Shown here: one piece after another, positions 55,747 to 64,000 of the stretch
How positions within the stretch are numbered: the stretch's first letter is position 1
Layout of the letters: each line of letters starts with the position of its first letter
Assembly: GCA_002733575.1 (NCBI GenBank)
Contig: NVWB01000005.1
Location: 20,502-84,501 of the forward strand
Reading direction: 5' to 3'
From: Blastopirellula sp.
GTDB taxonomy: Bacteria > Planctomycetota > Planctomycetia > Pirellulales > Pirellulaceae
DNA length: 64,000 nt
The notes under the pieces: model-generated
What the model saw: only the letters and a program-made list of their open reading frames with translations
Told to the model about the DNA's origin: nothing
The model's database searches: none
Program-made: the position numbers and the translations under genes

Positions 55747-55806
55747 CCTCCGGGAAATCGTGTAAGATCAAACGGCTACTTGCGAAAGCCGGTTATCTCC
55801 CGGAGG
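55747..55806. repeat. Inverted repeat covering a ribosome-binding site
   Basis: cctccggga (55747-55755) pairs with tcccggagg (55798-55806) across a 42-base loop. On the minus strand the left arm contains the GGAGGA ribosome-binding site of the small membrane protein, so the hairpin could hide it in the mRNA. It could equally be a chance palindrome. Confidence 0.5.
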
Positions 55807-55878
55807 GGAATAAGCGGAACATAGCAGCAAACGACCCTTTTAAGATACCATAAACATATAAAACGAATCAAGAGAAAT

Positions 55879-56307
55879 ATGAGCGAACTTCAAATCAGGG
55901 CCTTTCAAGAAGAGGATCAAGCTGCCGTGATTCAACTCTGGCGAGACTGCCAGTTAGTACGATCCAATAATGACCCTGTGAAAGATATTCAACGGAAGCT
56001 CAAAGTACAGCGTGAGTTGTTTTTAGTGGGCGAAATCAACAACACAATTGTGGCCAGTGTAATGGCTGGCTACGACGGACATCGTGGTGCGGTAAACTAC
56101 TTGGCCGTACATCCTACGAAGCAGCAACTCGGTTTCGGCAAAGAGTTAATGAGCGTCGTCGAACATCTACTCGATGAACTCGGCTGCCCTAAAATTAACT
56201 TGCATGTACGTACCAGTAATTCGGAAGTGATTAAATTCTACGAATCACTCGACTACCAAATTGATGACGTTTACTGCATTGGCAAACGACTTGAATACGA
56301 TGAGTAG
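55879..56307 (+). CDS. ypeA: GNAT acetyltransferase, YpeA-like
   Basis: A 142-residue GNAT-fold N-acetyltransferase, cytoplasmic. It closely follows the YpeA pattern: 'IRAFQEEDQAAVIQLWRDCQLVRSNNDPVKDIQRKL', 'FLVGEINNTIVASVMAGYDGHRGAVNYLAVHP' and a C-terminal 'INLHVRTSNSEVIKFYESLDYQIDDVYCIGKRL'. The acetyl-CoA-binding loop is seen as 'QLGFGKELM', a variant of Q/RxxGxG. The substrate of YpeA is not established. The gene starts at ATG 55879 and converges with the sulfatase gene, five bases apart. Confidence 0.9.
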   Translation: MSELQIRAFQEEDQAAVIQLWRDCQLVRSNNDPVKDIQRKLKVQRELFLVGEINNTIVASVMAGYDGHRGAVNYLAVHPTKQQLGFGKELMSVVEHLLDELGCPKINLHVRTSNSEVIKFYESLDYQIDDVYCIGKRLEYDE

Positions 56308-56312
56308 TTTCT

Positions 56313-57794
56313 TTATCGGCTCAACTTCCGCTGATCGAGTCGATCACCCGCTGGTATGCGTACGGGCAAGTTCAGCCCATCCGATTCGGCAAACTCGCGG
56401 AACATTTGCTCTCGCAGTTCTTTGATCTTCTCTTGATAAGCGGGAATGTCGATCAAATTGTGCCGCTCGATTGGGTCAGTTTCTAAATCATAAAACGCAT
56501 CAATATCCCAGACACCTTGAAAGTAAACGTACTTGTAGCGATCGGTCCGAATGGCAAACAGCGAAGGGGTAGCCGGGAAGTTCCACTCCCACTGGTATTC
56601 GTACAAAATATGATCCCGCCACGGCTTCTCTTTACCGAATAGAAATGGGGCAAACGAATCACCATCAAACTTGGCCGCTTGCGGAATCTCTACACCAGCC
56701 AGTTCTAGTACGGTAGATGCGATATCAAAATTCTGAATCATCTGCGAAATTTCTAAGCCACCCTGCACACGACCTGGTGCCCAAACTAATAGCGGCACAC
56801 GAATCGATGTTTCAAAGGCGTCGCGTTTGTCGTAAAAACCATGTTCGCCGAGATGAAACCCGTTGTCGCCCATGTAGAACACAATCGTGTCTTCGGCCAT
56901 TTTTGATTCGGTTAAGTGGTCCATGATGCGGCCGATATTTTCATCGAGACCATGCACGGTTTCGCAGTAGTCATAAAACAGTTCGTCCAAGTCAGGCACA
57001 GGGTCTTTGTCAAAGGGCCCCGTTTCCATGTGATCGATTCCATGAATCGAGTATCGACGCTGACGCACCCAATTCGGTTGCGTGCGATAATTGCGTTCGG
57101 TGTTGGCCATCGTTTCGGGGTAGTCAATTTTATTGCCGCGATACTTGCCCTTGTTTCGCTTCGCTGGTTGAAACGGGTAATGAACCGCCTTGTAAGCCAA
57201 ATGCAAAAAGAAAGGTTCGTCTGATTGCTTTCGCTCTTTGAGCCAGTCGATGGAAAGGTCGGTCAACACATCGGCATTGTACCGGCCTTTGAATTCTTTG
57301 GTCGTTCCGTTGATGTTCATCACAGGATCAAAATAACTGCCCTGCCCTTTGAAACTCATCCAGTCATCAAAACCAGGCCGTGCTTCGTCGTGCCCGTGAC
57401 CCATGTGCCATTTGCCGATGAACCCGGTATGGTAGCCAGCTTGCTGTAAGTACTGCGGATAGAAGATCGTTCCTTCTTGCACCGGTCGTTGATTATCAAC
57501 CACTTTGTGATGGTGCATGTATTGCCCGGTTAAAATCGAAGCCCGGCTGGGAGAGCAAAGCGAAGTCGAGACAAACGCGTTCTTTAAATGGGCTCCCTCG
57601 TTGGCCATGCGATCAAGATTCGGCGTCTCTAAAAAGTCCGGCGATTGCGGCATGAAGCTCATGAAATCGAACCGGTGATCATCACTGAGGATAAAGATGA
57701 TATTCGGGCGTTTGTCTTCCGCAAATGCACTGGCAGCAGTCAACAGAAAGAAGGCAAGCACCAAGGGCCGTAAGTGGTTCGATAAGTAATTCAT
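56313..57794 (-). CDS. Sulfatase (formylglycine type), secreted
   Basis: A 493-residue sulfatase with a signal peptide (about 1-25, ASAFA-ED). The metal site starts at ILSDDHRFDF (D38, D39); the formylglycine position is C80 in CSPSR, followed by ILTGQYMHHH. The second metal pair is in 'VFYMGDNGFHLGEHGFYDKRD'. The sequence resembles iduronate-2-sulfatase-like family members (FLHLAYKAVHYPFQP, HNLIDIPAYQ). Its substrate is probably a sulfated polysaccharide. It is unlike the other two sulfatases in this window. The gene stands alone. A formylglycine-generating enzyme gene is not in the window. Confidence 0.94.
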   Translation of the reverse strand: MNYLSNHLRPLVLAFFLLTAASAFAEDKRPNIIFILSDDHRFDFMSFMPQSPDFLETPNLDRMANEGAHLKNAFVSTSLCSPSRASILTGQYMHHHKVVDNQRPVQEGTIFYPQYLQQAGYHTGFIGKWHMGHGHDEARPGFDDWMSFKGQGSYFDPVMNINGTTKEFKGRYNADVLTDLSIDWLKERKQSDEPFFLHLAYKAVHYPFQPAKRNKGKYRGNKIDYPETMANTERNYRTQPNWVRQRRYSIHGIDHMETGPFDKDPVPDLDELFYDYCETVHGLDENIGRIMDHLTESKMAEDTIVFYMGDNGFHLGEHGFYDKRDAFETSIRVPLLVWAPGRVQGGLEISQMIQNFDIASTVLELAGVEIPQAAKFDGDSFAPFLFGKEKPWRDHILYEYQWEWNFPATPSLFAIRTDRYKYVYFQGVWDIDAFYDLETDPIERHNLIDIPAYQEKIKELREQMFREFAESDGLNLPVRIPAGDRLDQRKLSR

Positions 57795-57881
57795 GGGAAG
57801 TCCATCAATGGGGTAGGATAAATTTGCGAGCAGTTATTCTATTCTAGCTTGAACTACCAGTGAAAATCAAAGATAGAGGCA

Positions 57882-59336
57882 TTACTTTTTCAAATCTTTT
57901 TTGATCTGCTTCATTTCAGCAGCCTGGGGCAAATCTTTGTAATACGGATCAAGCGGGTAACAGCCAGAGATCACCCCGTGGCGTGGGGCCGTGGTGCAAT
58001 CGCTAAAAGTACGGCATACCTTTTTGCGTGTCATCGTGCCGTCTCGCAAAGTTTGGGCTGGCAAGTCAGGGAAAGAAAGCACCATGCGGCCTAATCCTAC
58101 GCTGTCGGCCCAGCCTTGGCGGACGACTGCCTGTGCCACATGCGGCAAGTAATCTTGCAGATAGGAATACCCTGTGCCAACCAGCGGCAAGCCTGGCACG
58201 GCCAGTTTGCACTGGCGGGTTGCTTCTATCTGCCGGGCCACGCCAATCAACGGGTCTTCAGGCGGCAAGTATCCATCACTCGGCGGAAAAATGGCCGGCC
58301 TTTGAATGTGCGGATTATAATAAGGGCTGCCGCAACTCAAGTTCACTGAGAAGACGCCCAACTGTTTGAGAAGCTTCAACAACAGAATCGGTTCTTCCAG
58401 ATCAAGTTGCAGCGGGGCTTCAGCGTTGGTGCCAAACCCGTATTGATAAGGAAGCAAACCACTGGCGTCCATCGGCTGTCCGACTTCTTGGCTGGTTTGA
58501 TACGGCAAAATATCGAACACACTTAACCGCACCCCGATCTCTAGTTCAGGGTGTTCTGATTGAATTCGTTGAATGATGGTCGACAACAGACGAGTTCTGC
58601 CTTGGAAGTCACCGCCATATTTTCCTTCGCGGGTTCGGGCCGATAAAAATTCATGCAGTAAATAACCATGACACGCTTTGACATCGACAAATTGAAATCC
58701 AACTTCCTTGGCCAAGCCCGCCGCGCGAACGTAGTTGTCAATCAAGGGTTCTAATTCATCATCGGTCCAGACTACCGAATCATCGTTGGGATCGATTCCA
58801 AACTTGCCATCCAGCAGTGGGTGATGATAGGCAATGCGGGGTTCTAGTTTTTTCTTGTCATAAGGGCGGCAAAATCGACCGGAGTGCGTAAGCTGCAAAC
58901 CAGTGACAAAATCGGAAGTTGTGCCGAATGATTCTTCGTGCGCCGACATCAGGGTGTCAAACAATTGGGCCAAGCCGGCTTTGTTTTCAGGGATTGCCAT
59001 CGTCTGATTCGGGTTGGCCCGCCCATCAGGCTGAACGGCTGCCGCTTCTCCACCCCAGATGAACTTGGCACCAGAGAGCCCAAAGTTGCGCCAGCGATTC
59101 AAAGTGAATTCAGTCGGCGATCCATCGGTGTTGGCATCCCAGCCTTCCATCGGATGAATGCACCAGCGATTGCCGGCAGTCAGATTGCCAAGTTTTAAAG
59201 GTGCTGCCAGCGGAGAACCTTGTTCGGCGGTTAAGATCTCTTGATCACAAGGCAAGTCGATGCCCAGCGATTCAACTCGCTGTTGAAAATCTTCGACCGT
59301 CTTGAGTTGAGCTACTTTGATGTATTGTTGATTCAT
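57882..59336 (-). CDS. Old Yellow Enzyme-family NADH:flavin oxidoreductase
   Basis: A 484-residue FMN-dependent oxidoreductase of the Old Yellow Enzyme (NADH:flavin oxidoreductase) group, cytoplasmic. The TIM barrel begins with 'PLKLGNLTAGNRWCIHPMEGWDANTDG', the usual substrate and flavin region. 'QLTHSGRF', 'VDVKACHGYLLHEFLSARTREGKYGG', 'EIGVRLS' and 'GLGRMVLSFPDLP' are typical active-site and FMN-binding stretches. It probably reduces activated C=C bonds; the physiological substrate is unknown. The C-terminus contains several Cys (KVCRTFSDCTTAPRHGVISGCYPLD), which could bind an iron-sulfur cluster as in related enzymes. It ends 21 bp downstream of the UvrD gene on the same strand. Confidence 0.9.
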   Translation of the reverse strand: MNQQYIKVAQLKTVEDFQQRVESLGIDLPCDQEILTAEQGSPLAAPLKLGNLTAGNRWCIHPMEGWDANTDGSPTEFTLNRWRNFGLSGAKFIWGGEAAAVQPDGRANPNQTMAIPENKAGLAQLFDTLMSAHEESFGTTSDFVTGLQLTHSGRFCRPYDKKKLEPRIAYHHPLLDGKFGIDPNDDSVVWTDDELEPLIDNYVRAAGLAKEVGFQFVDVKACHGYLLHEFLSARTREGKYGGDFQGRTRLLSTIIQRIQSEHPELEIGVRLSVFDILPYQTSQEVGQPMDASGLLPYQYGFGTNAEAPLQLDLEEPILLLKLLKQLGVFSVNLSCGSPYYNPHIQRPAIFPPSDGYLPPEDPLIGVARQIEATRQCKLAVPGLPLVGTGYSYLQDYLPHVAQAVVRQGWADSVGLGRMVLSFPDLPAQTLRDGTMTRKKVCRTFSDCTTAPRHGVISGCYPLDPYYKDLPQAAEMKQIKKDLKK

Positions 59337-59357
59337 GTTTTGACTGATTTTGTTGAA

Positions 59358-61646
59358 TTATTTGGACGAAGCGACAGGTCGTAAATTACTATGAGCAAGC
59401 CGGAACTTCTTTTCACCGGCACCCATGAAAAACTGGACTACCGCGGTCCGTTTGGTGTTTTCTCCGCTTAGAGCAATGATTTTTCCGAGGCCATATTCCT
59501 CATGCGTCACGATTTGACCTTGCTTGAAGGCATTGGGCGACACTGGTTCTTGGCTCGCACTGCTTGAATCTGCACCTAGCATATCAGCGGCAGTCATCAC
59601 ATGGCTGGAAGACTCAAACGGGCTTGTTTGCTGTGTTGTTGTGGTTTCGCCGGTGCTGTCGAACTGGTCGATTTCAAATTCTGGCTCGGGTTGAAAAAAT
59701 GAATCTTGAGCAACCGGAACATGGGCCTCGTGAATTTCCATCTCGTCACGCGGCAGTTCCATCAGAAACGGGCTGGGCACTGTCATGTGGCGGCGCCCTC
59801 GGAAGTCTCGATACTGGGCCGTGCTGATATAAAGATCTTCTTCGGCTCGCGTAATTCCCACAAAGAACAACCGACGTTCTTCTTCCAGTTGCTCTGGTTT
59901 TTCGCGAGAACGTTCGTGCGGTAGCAACCCTTGTTCCACTGCCACAATATGCACCACTGGAAATTCAAGCCCTTTGGCCGCATGCAGCGTCATCAAGGTG
60001 ACTCGATCTAAATCACCATCAAAATCATCGGTCTCGTTGACCAGGGCCTTGTTCTCTAGATATTGCTCTAAGGTTCCATCATGCGGATGGTCCATGTCGA
60101 ATTCTCGGGCCGATGAGAGCAGTTCCTCAATGTTCTCCAACCGGGTTTGATCCTCGGTATCGGTCGAGTCTTCAAATTGTTTACGAAAACCGGCCTCGTT
60201 GATAATCACGCCGAGGATCTGTTCCACTGGGTCATTAATTCTGATGCCCATTTTATCAAATAGCGTCACGAACTTGGCAACTGCGAGTGCCGAGCGATTG
60301 CTCAATGATTCGATCATGCCAGCCTCTCGCGCGGCTTCCAGCATCGTCAGTCCATGCTTTAACGCATGCAATCGCAGCTTCATGATCGTCGCTTTGCCGA
60401 TGCTACGTTTGGGCGTGTTGATAACACGTTCTAACGCCACATCATCGCTCGGATTGTTCATCAGCAACGTATACGCCAGCACATCTTTGATTTCTTTCCG
60501 ATGATAGAACTCTACGCCGCTGACAATCATATAGGGCACACCCTGGTTGCGTAGTGCGTCTTCATAAGTTCGTGACAACGCATTGATGCGATAGAAGACC
60601 GCAAAGTCACGTGCCCTGCGTTTGCCTTGGGCAATTTGGGCCGCAATCCGCTGGGCAATGGCGCCGGCTTCTTCTTTGTGGTTGAAGTACGAAGTCAGTT
60701 TGACCGGATCGCCCGGCTGGTTTTCAGTAAACAGCTCCTTCTTCTTGCGTTTCTTGTTGTTCGTAATCAGGGCATCGGCCACCGATAAAATATTCGGCGT
60801 GCTGCGGTAGTTTTGCTCTAAACGAACCACTTTGACTTGTGGGAAGTCTTTCTCAAAGTCCAGAATGTTCTTTAAACTGGCACCCCGCCAACCATAGATC
60901 GATTGATCCGGGTCACCAGTGACGCCTAAGTTCGGGTAGTCTCTCGAAAGAGCCCTGACCATTAGGTACTGCACAAAGTTGGTGTCTTGATATTCGTCGA
61001 CTAATAGATACTTAAATCGCTCATCAAGCGAACTGCGAAGTTCTTCGTTTTCGACCAAAATTCGGCAAGCGTGCATCAGTAAATCATCGAAATCGACCGC
61101 GTTCGATTTCAACAATGCCTTTTCGTACAATGGGTAAATGCGTTCAACAATGGAACCAACATCGTCGCCGAGACGCCGTTTATAACGCTCGGCGGTTACC
61201 ATGTTGTTTTTTGCGTGACTGATTTCCTTAGAGATCTTTTCCGGCGTGTAATGGGCCGTGTCGATATCGGCTTCTTCGATCGTTCTTTTCAACAGTTGCA
61301 TCGAATCACGTGTGTCGTAGATCGAATAGTTGGAAGCGAGACCTGCGTATTCGGGATACTGACGTAACAGTCGGGCACAAAAGCGGTGAAACGTGCCGAG
61401 CCAAACCGATTGCTGCGGCACCAACCGGTCAAGCCGCTGCCGCATTTCATCGGCCGATTTGTTGGTAAATGTCAACGCGACAATTTGATGCGAGGGCACA
61501 CCTTGTTCCAACAGATGTGCAATTCGGTGCGTGATGACTCTGGTCTTTCCACTACCGGGCCCTGCCAACACTAACAGTGGTCCATCGACATGCGTGACCG
61601 CATCAATTTGTGGTTGCGTAAGAGATTCGAGTAAGCGATTGGTCAT
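59358..61646 (-). CDS. UvrD/PcrA-type DNA helicase
   Basis: A 762-residue superfamily 1A helicase that unwinds DNA 3' to 5' in repair and replication restart. A Q-motif (LTQPQIDAV) is followed by Walker A AGPGSGKT (K34), motif Ia 'ALTFTNKSADEMRQR', Walker B 'YLLVDEYQDTN', motif III 'GDPDQSIYGWRGA', motif IV 'LEQNYRST', motif V 'LMTLHAAKGLEFPVVHI' and motif VI 'ERRLFFVGITRAEEDLYI'. The C-terminal Tudor-like domain ('GQIVTHEEYGLGKIIALSG', then 'FFMGAGEKKFRLAHSNLRPV') contacts RNA polymerase in PcrA. uvrD and pcrA are both possible names. The gene starts at ATG 61646. Confidence 0.96.
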   Translation of the reverse strand: MTNRLLESLTQPQIDAVTHVDGPLLVLAGPGSGKTRVITHRIAHLLEQGVPSHQIVALTFTNKSADEMRQRLDRLVPQQSVWLGTFHRFCARLLRQYPEYAGLASNYSIYDTRDSMQLLKRTIEEADIDTAHYTPEKISKEISHAKNNMVTAERYKRRLGDDVGSIVERIYPLYEKALLKSNAVDFDDLLMHACRILVENEELRSSLDERFKYLLVDEYQDTNFVQYLMVRALSRDYPNLGVTGDPDQSIYGWRGASLKNILDFEKDFPQVKVVRLEQNYRSTPNILSVADALITNNKKRKKKELFTENQPGDPVKLTSYFNHKEEAGAIAQRIAAQIAQGKRRARDFAVFYRINALSRTYEDALRNQGVPYMIVSGVEFYHRKEIKDVLAYTLLMNNPSDDVALERVINTPKRSIGKATIMKLRLHALKHGLTMLEAAREAGMIESLSNRSALAVAKFVTLFDKMGIRINDPVEQILGVIINEAGFRKQFEDSTDTEDQTRLENIEELLSSAREFDMDHPHDGTLEQYLENKALVNETDDFDGDLDRVTLMTLHAAKGLEFPVVHIVAVEQGLLPHERSREKPEQLEEERRLFFVGITRAEEDLYISTAQYRDFRGRRHMTVPSPFLMELPRDEMEIHEAHVPVAQDSFFQPEPEFEIDQFDSTGETTTTQQTSPFESSSHVMTAADMLGADSSSASQEPVSPNAFKQGQIVTHEEYGLGKIIALSGENTKRTAVVQFFMGAGEKKFRLAHSNLRPVASSK

Positions 61647-61864
61647 CTGTAATTCTTTGTATTATCGATCAACGCTTGGTAGTCTATTTACGAAGTGCAA
61701 AGCGTGAACGAAGTAGGAAAGCTGCTAGCAATTATTTTGAGTAGTTTCCACATTTTTATGATAATTAGCTATCATAAACGGAATCAATTGCTATATTAAG
61801 TAGACGTAATTGCTAGAGAAACAAATGATTTCCTACAATTGCTCTTATCAAAAATAAAGCAGTA

Positions 61865-61881
61865 GGTTCGAGGGACGAACC
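61865..61881 (+). promoter_or_regulatory. Leader hairpin before the alpha-CTD-like gene
   Basis: ggttcg (61865-61870) pairs with cgaacc (61876-61881). Ten bases later lies a run of T (about 61892-61901), then GGGAGGG and the start codon 61920. It could be an attenuator or just part of the leader; the gap between stem and T-run argues against a classical terminator. The rest of the 273-bp gap (61647-61919) is AT-rich and unassigned. Confidence 0.4.
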
Positions 61882-61919
61882 GCTAACAATCTTATTTTTT
61901 TGCTTGGGAGGGAACCCTA

Positions 61920-62192
61920 ATGACCCGCATTCCTTTAGATTCTGTGACACTTGCGGCCGATAACAAAGAAGCCAAGCTGGGAATGAGTACAGCTGAAATT
62001 GGGCTTTCTGTCCGCACAACCAACTGCCTTGAAGAACGGGGAATCTTTACCGTTCGTGATCTGCTGAACTGCACCCGAGCCGATTTGCTGAGCATCTCGA
62101 ACTTCGGTGAAAAGACGCTAGACGAAGTCTACGGTTCACTCGAAAACGTCGGTTTTTTCCGCAAATCACGTCAAGCGGCCCCAGTAGGGTAA
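61920..62192 (+). CDS. Stand-alone RNA polymerase alpha C-terminal-domain-like protein
   Basis: A 90-residue protein with the helix-hairpin-helix fold of the RNA polymerase alpha-subunit C-terminal domain. By alignment with E. coli alpha-CTD, R32 matches R265, N35 matches N268, C36 matches C269, G63 matches G296, K65 matches K298, T66 replaces S299 and E69 matches E302. These are the residues that contact UP-element DNA. It lacks the alpha N-terminal domain, so it cannot dimerise into polymerase in the usual way. It may bind UP-like DNA or activators, either helping or competing with polymerase. A strong GGGAGGG precedes ATG 61920. A tandem repeat and hairpin follow it. Confidence 0.9.
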   Translation: MTRIPLDSVTLAADNKEAKLGMSTAEIGLSVRTTNCLEERGIFTVRDLLNCTRADLLSISNFGEKTLDEVYGSLENVGFFRKSRQAAPVG

Positions 62193-62233
62193 CCAAAACA
62201 CTCTCGTGATTCCGAGACCACGCTAGACAGAAT

Positions 62234-62289
62234 CCGTAAATACATAACCCGTAAATACATAACCCGTAAACACATAACCCGTAAACACC
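62234..62289 (+). repeat. 15-bp tandem repeat, about 3.6 copies
   Basis: Unit ccgtaaatacataac at 62234-62248 and 62249-62263, then ccgtaaacacataac (62264-62278) and a partial fourth. It lies between the alpha-CTD-like stop and the terminator hairpin. Copy number is probably variable between strains. Confidence 0.95.
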
Positions 62290-62294
62290 GGCGA

Positions 62295-62329
62295 AATTCC
62301 ACGGTCTCCTCCTCAGGGGCCGTGGAATT
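62295..62329 (+). terminator. Hairpin terminator of the alpha-CTD-like gene
   Basis: Perfect 10-bp stem: aattccacgg (62295-62304) with ccgtggaatt (62320-62329), 15-base loop, then atttatttctt. The T-rich tail fits Rho-independent termination. Confidence 0.7.
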
Positions 62330-62378
62330 ATTTATTTCTTGAATAACTTCACCGGCGTTGGGTGCCATGCCTTCGCTT

Positions 62379-62699
62379 GGGTGCCATGCTTTTTGCCGTT
62401 AGGCATAAGCATGTTTTGAAGTGATATGGTGCCAACTTCAAGCAATGCGAACCACGCAAACCCGTTCAGCGGAACGAGTGTTCCCGCGTTGCCAGAAGCG
62501 ACAAATTAATCACCACCATTCACTCGACCACCAGTGGGCTGTTGAACCAAATAACGGCCAGGGGGCCGAGTGTTAATTTTTGCCAGTGTCACCCATCGTA
62601 GATTTTCGAGTTTCCCGATGGCCAAAGTGCATCGTTTCAGTTTACCATACGGGCAAATCAAAAACATGCTTATGCCTAACGGCAAAAGCATGGCACCCT
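62379..62699. repeat. Intergenic repeat bounded by about 39-bp inverted ends
   Basis: The left end 62379-62417 (gggtgccatgct, then tttgccgttaggcataagca) is inverted at 62661-62699, with one extra T in the left copy. The interior contains no credible gene. The first 76 bp recurs exactly at 63925-64000, so the element exists in at least two copies within 2 kb. It fills the gap between the alpha-CTD-like and PEP-CTERM genes. Possibly a small non-autonomous mobile element. Confidence 0.85.
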
Positions 62700-62773
62700 T
62701 GGCTTCTCCATCTCACTCAAGAAACAAAAAACGGGCAGCAAATGCCACCCGTATTTATCGCTTCGCTTGATTC

Positions 62774-63595
62774 CTAGGCTTCTGCTGCTAGTTTCTCTTT
62801 ACGTCTTCGTCGTGCTGCTGCTCCACCGAAGCAAAGTGCACCAATGCCGAAGATGGCTAGTGATGTTGGTTCTGGGGTGGAGGTCATGGACGCCTCGGAA
62901 AGGTCTAAGTTTGCAACATCCGAATCCGATAGCACATGGTCATAGAGTTGAATGCGAGCCACGCTGCCCGGGTCATCTTCCCCACCGTTGTCTTTGAAAA
63001 AACGAATCAAGTTGCCGGGGACGGTATTTTCCGAATAGGCCCAATAGGCGCTGTAGGATTGTGTCCATTGCAAAGATCCATCAACGTATCCTCGAATCGT
63101 ACCGGAATTATCGTTAGTAAGTACGACCGTCGCATATTGGTTAGGAACAGCGACTATTAGGTCGTAGTAGCTGCCAGCCCCGTAGTAATAGTTCCTTAGC
63201 CGACCGAACTCATAGTAAAGCCCATAATCATTTACACCACCACTAAAGTTCAACAACCGCGTGAAGTATGAGAGAGTATCAAATTCCATCAACATCGCCA
63301 CGGTATAGGTCGAGCCAAAGTGCTGCCCAAGATGAGAAGAGGTGTTGTCGAAATCAAGACCTGTTGAGGCCCCAAATGTATAGATGTTTTGGCTATTGCC
63401 TCCTATCGTCGTACTTGAGAAGCTTCCCGCTAGTCCAAATAAAGTCAAGTCGGGAGCTCCTGCAACTGAGCTCGTAAAGTCATTGTTAAATTCGTAGTCG
63501 GCAACAATACCAGCGGATACGTCGGTATTCGTCCCGATTACTATCGCTAAGAACGCCGTCACACTGGCTACCGCAAATAAAATTGTCCGCTTCAT
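62774..63595 (-). CDS. PEP-CTERM protein with LamG-like domain
   Basis: A 273-residue exported protein: signal peptide about residues 1-27 (SAG-IVA region), a LamG/concanavalin-like beta-sandwich domain at about 30-235, and a C-terminal PEP-CTERM sorting signal from about 240 (STPEPTSLAIFGIGALCFGG, then AARRRRKEK). The 'YEFNNDFTSSVAGAPDL' start and 'DGSLQWTQSY' near the end are typical of LamG-type domains that bind glycans. The sorting signal implies processing and anchoring by an exosortase, not present in this window. It is probably secreted into the extracellular matrix. The start is ATG 63595. Confidence 0.9.
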   Translation of the reverse strand: MKRTILFAVASVTAFLAIVIGTNTDVSAGIVADYEFNNDFTSSVAGAPDLTLFGLAGSFSSTTIGGNSQNIYTFGASTGLDFDNTSSHLGQHFGSTYTVAMLMEFDTLSYFTRLLNFSGGVNDYGLYYEFGRLRNYYYGAGSYYDLIVAVPNQYATVVLTNDNSGTIRGYVDGSLQWTQSYSAYWAYSENTVPGNLIRFFKDNGGEDDPGSVARIQLYDHVLSDSDVANLDLSEASMTSTPEPTSLAIFGIGALCFGGAAARRRRKEKLAAEA

Positions 63596-63924
63596 AGTTG
63601 TGTCTCTCTCGTGCGTACTAGTAATATAAAGTGATAACGCCTCGATATACTAAGGGCCTAAATCTTGGTGATTTAGGACGCTAAAAGCAGATAAACTTCT
63701 GCAATCGTTATATGGTGACATCCAATAGAACTACTTTACAGCTAAAAGTGGGGGAGATGCAACTGTCTATAAGAGAAAAACCGTAAAATTAATGTAAATA
63801 CTTTGGGGGGCTGACAGTTCGATAAGAAGTGCTTCATCCACCTTCAAACAGTTATCTATCGGAATTGGTTTTCACACTAAGCCTCGAAGCCGCGAAGGAT
63901 TTTGAAATCAAACCTTCTTCGCCA
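63596..63924. other. Intergenic region before the terminal repeat
   Basis: No gene is recognised. The first 150 bp holds the promoter region of the PEP-CTERM gene. Around 63868-63924 there is a fragment resembling the 'ttctcacgcgaagcctcgaagtcgc' repeat seen near 37.79 kb. Confidence 0.6.
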
Positions 63925-64000
63925 GGGTGCCATGCTTTTTGCCGTTAGGCATAAGCATGTTTTGAAGTGATATGGTGCCAACTTCAAGCAATGCGAACCA
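63925..64000 (+). repeat. Second copy of the 62379 repeat (runs off the window)
   Basis: 76 bp identical to 62379-62454, in the same orientation, ending at the window edge. The identity implies recent duplication or conversion; the remainder of the copy lies beyond position 64000. Confidence 0.95.

Noticed and set aside
62506..62777. Small overlapping frames on both strands in the 62.4-62.7 kb repeat
   Set aside because: They follow the inverted-repeat sequence and are not supported by any start signal or family pattern.
1..64000. tRNA, rRNA, CRISPR array or complete transposase
   Set aside because: No cloverleaf, spacer array or transposase frame was recognised by reading both strands; a dedicated RNA search was not possible.

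Overview
The window comes from a planctomycete, most likely of the Pirellulales type (inference from gene content; no rRNA is present to confirm it). The markers are two DUF1549/DUF1553 plus DUF1501 gene pairs, three formylglycine-type sulfatases, a PEP-CTERM protein, an RDD/SpoIIM/DUF4129/DUF4350/MoxR/DUF58 operon, a VWA/TPR/TolQ/ExbD operon, DUF4013 and LRR-type membrane proteins, and the palindromic intergenic repeats common in these genomes. No tRNA, rRNA, CRISPR array or intact transposase was recognised.

Layout. 1-7.8 kb: two pairs of secreted DUF1549/DUF1553 and Tat-exported DUF1501 proteins; the second pair is led by an ECF sigma factor, and its DUF1549 protein carries a cytoplasmic anti-sigma-like N-terminus and a membrane anchor. 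7.9-20.4 kb: mixed genes (LRR-like membrane protein, methyltransferase, esterase, DUF4013 protein, sulfatase, metallopeptidase-like lipoprotein, orphan solute-binding lipoprotein, metallophosphoesterase) separated by large palindromic elements. 20.4-27.1 kb (minus strand): VWA, TPR, TolQ, ExbD, ExbD and TPR genes, an energised envelope system of unknown cargo. 27.8-29.5 kb: EamA transporter and SDR enzyme. 29.8-37.6 kb (plus strand): seven-gene MoxR/DUF58 operon. 37.9-43 kb: GH5-like hydrolase, two-CxxCH cytochrome, WGR protein, and two tandem LRR-like paralogues, one interrupted by a stop codon. 43-48.4 kb: carB and a sulfatase with a discoidin-like tail. 48.7-53.2 kb: VgrG, PAAR, FHA-FHA-DUF4123-like and a small membrane protein, a type VI secretion spike cassette without any core T6SS gene nearby. 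53.2-61.6 kb: PHP-type metallohydrolase, small membrane protein, YpeA-like acetyltransferase, sulfatase, Old Yellow Enzyme-family protein and UvrD/PcrA helicase. 61.9-64 kb: a free-standing RNA polymerase alpha-CTD-like protein, a PEP-CTERM protein and a repeat whose second copy runs off the window.

The strongest unusual signals are: (1) a dispersed MITE-like family (four copies, A-D) built as a palindrome of small hairpins with CTAGAGCAT-like termini; (2) the VgrG/PAAR/FHA-DUF4123 cassette; (3) the stand-alone alpha-CTD that keeps the DNA-contact residues; (4) the ECF sigma factor next to a membrane-anchored DUF1549 protein with an anti-sigma-like head; (5) the TolQ/ExbD system with a MIDAS-bearing VWA partner; (6) an LRR-like gene inactivated by a single in-frame TGA.
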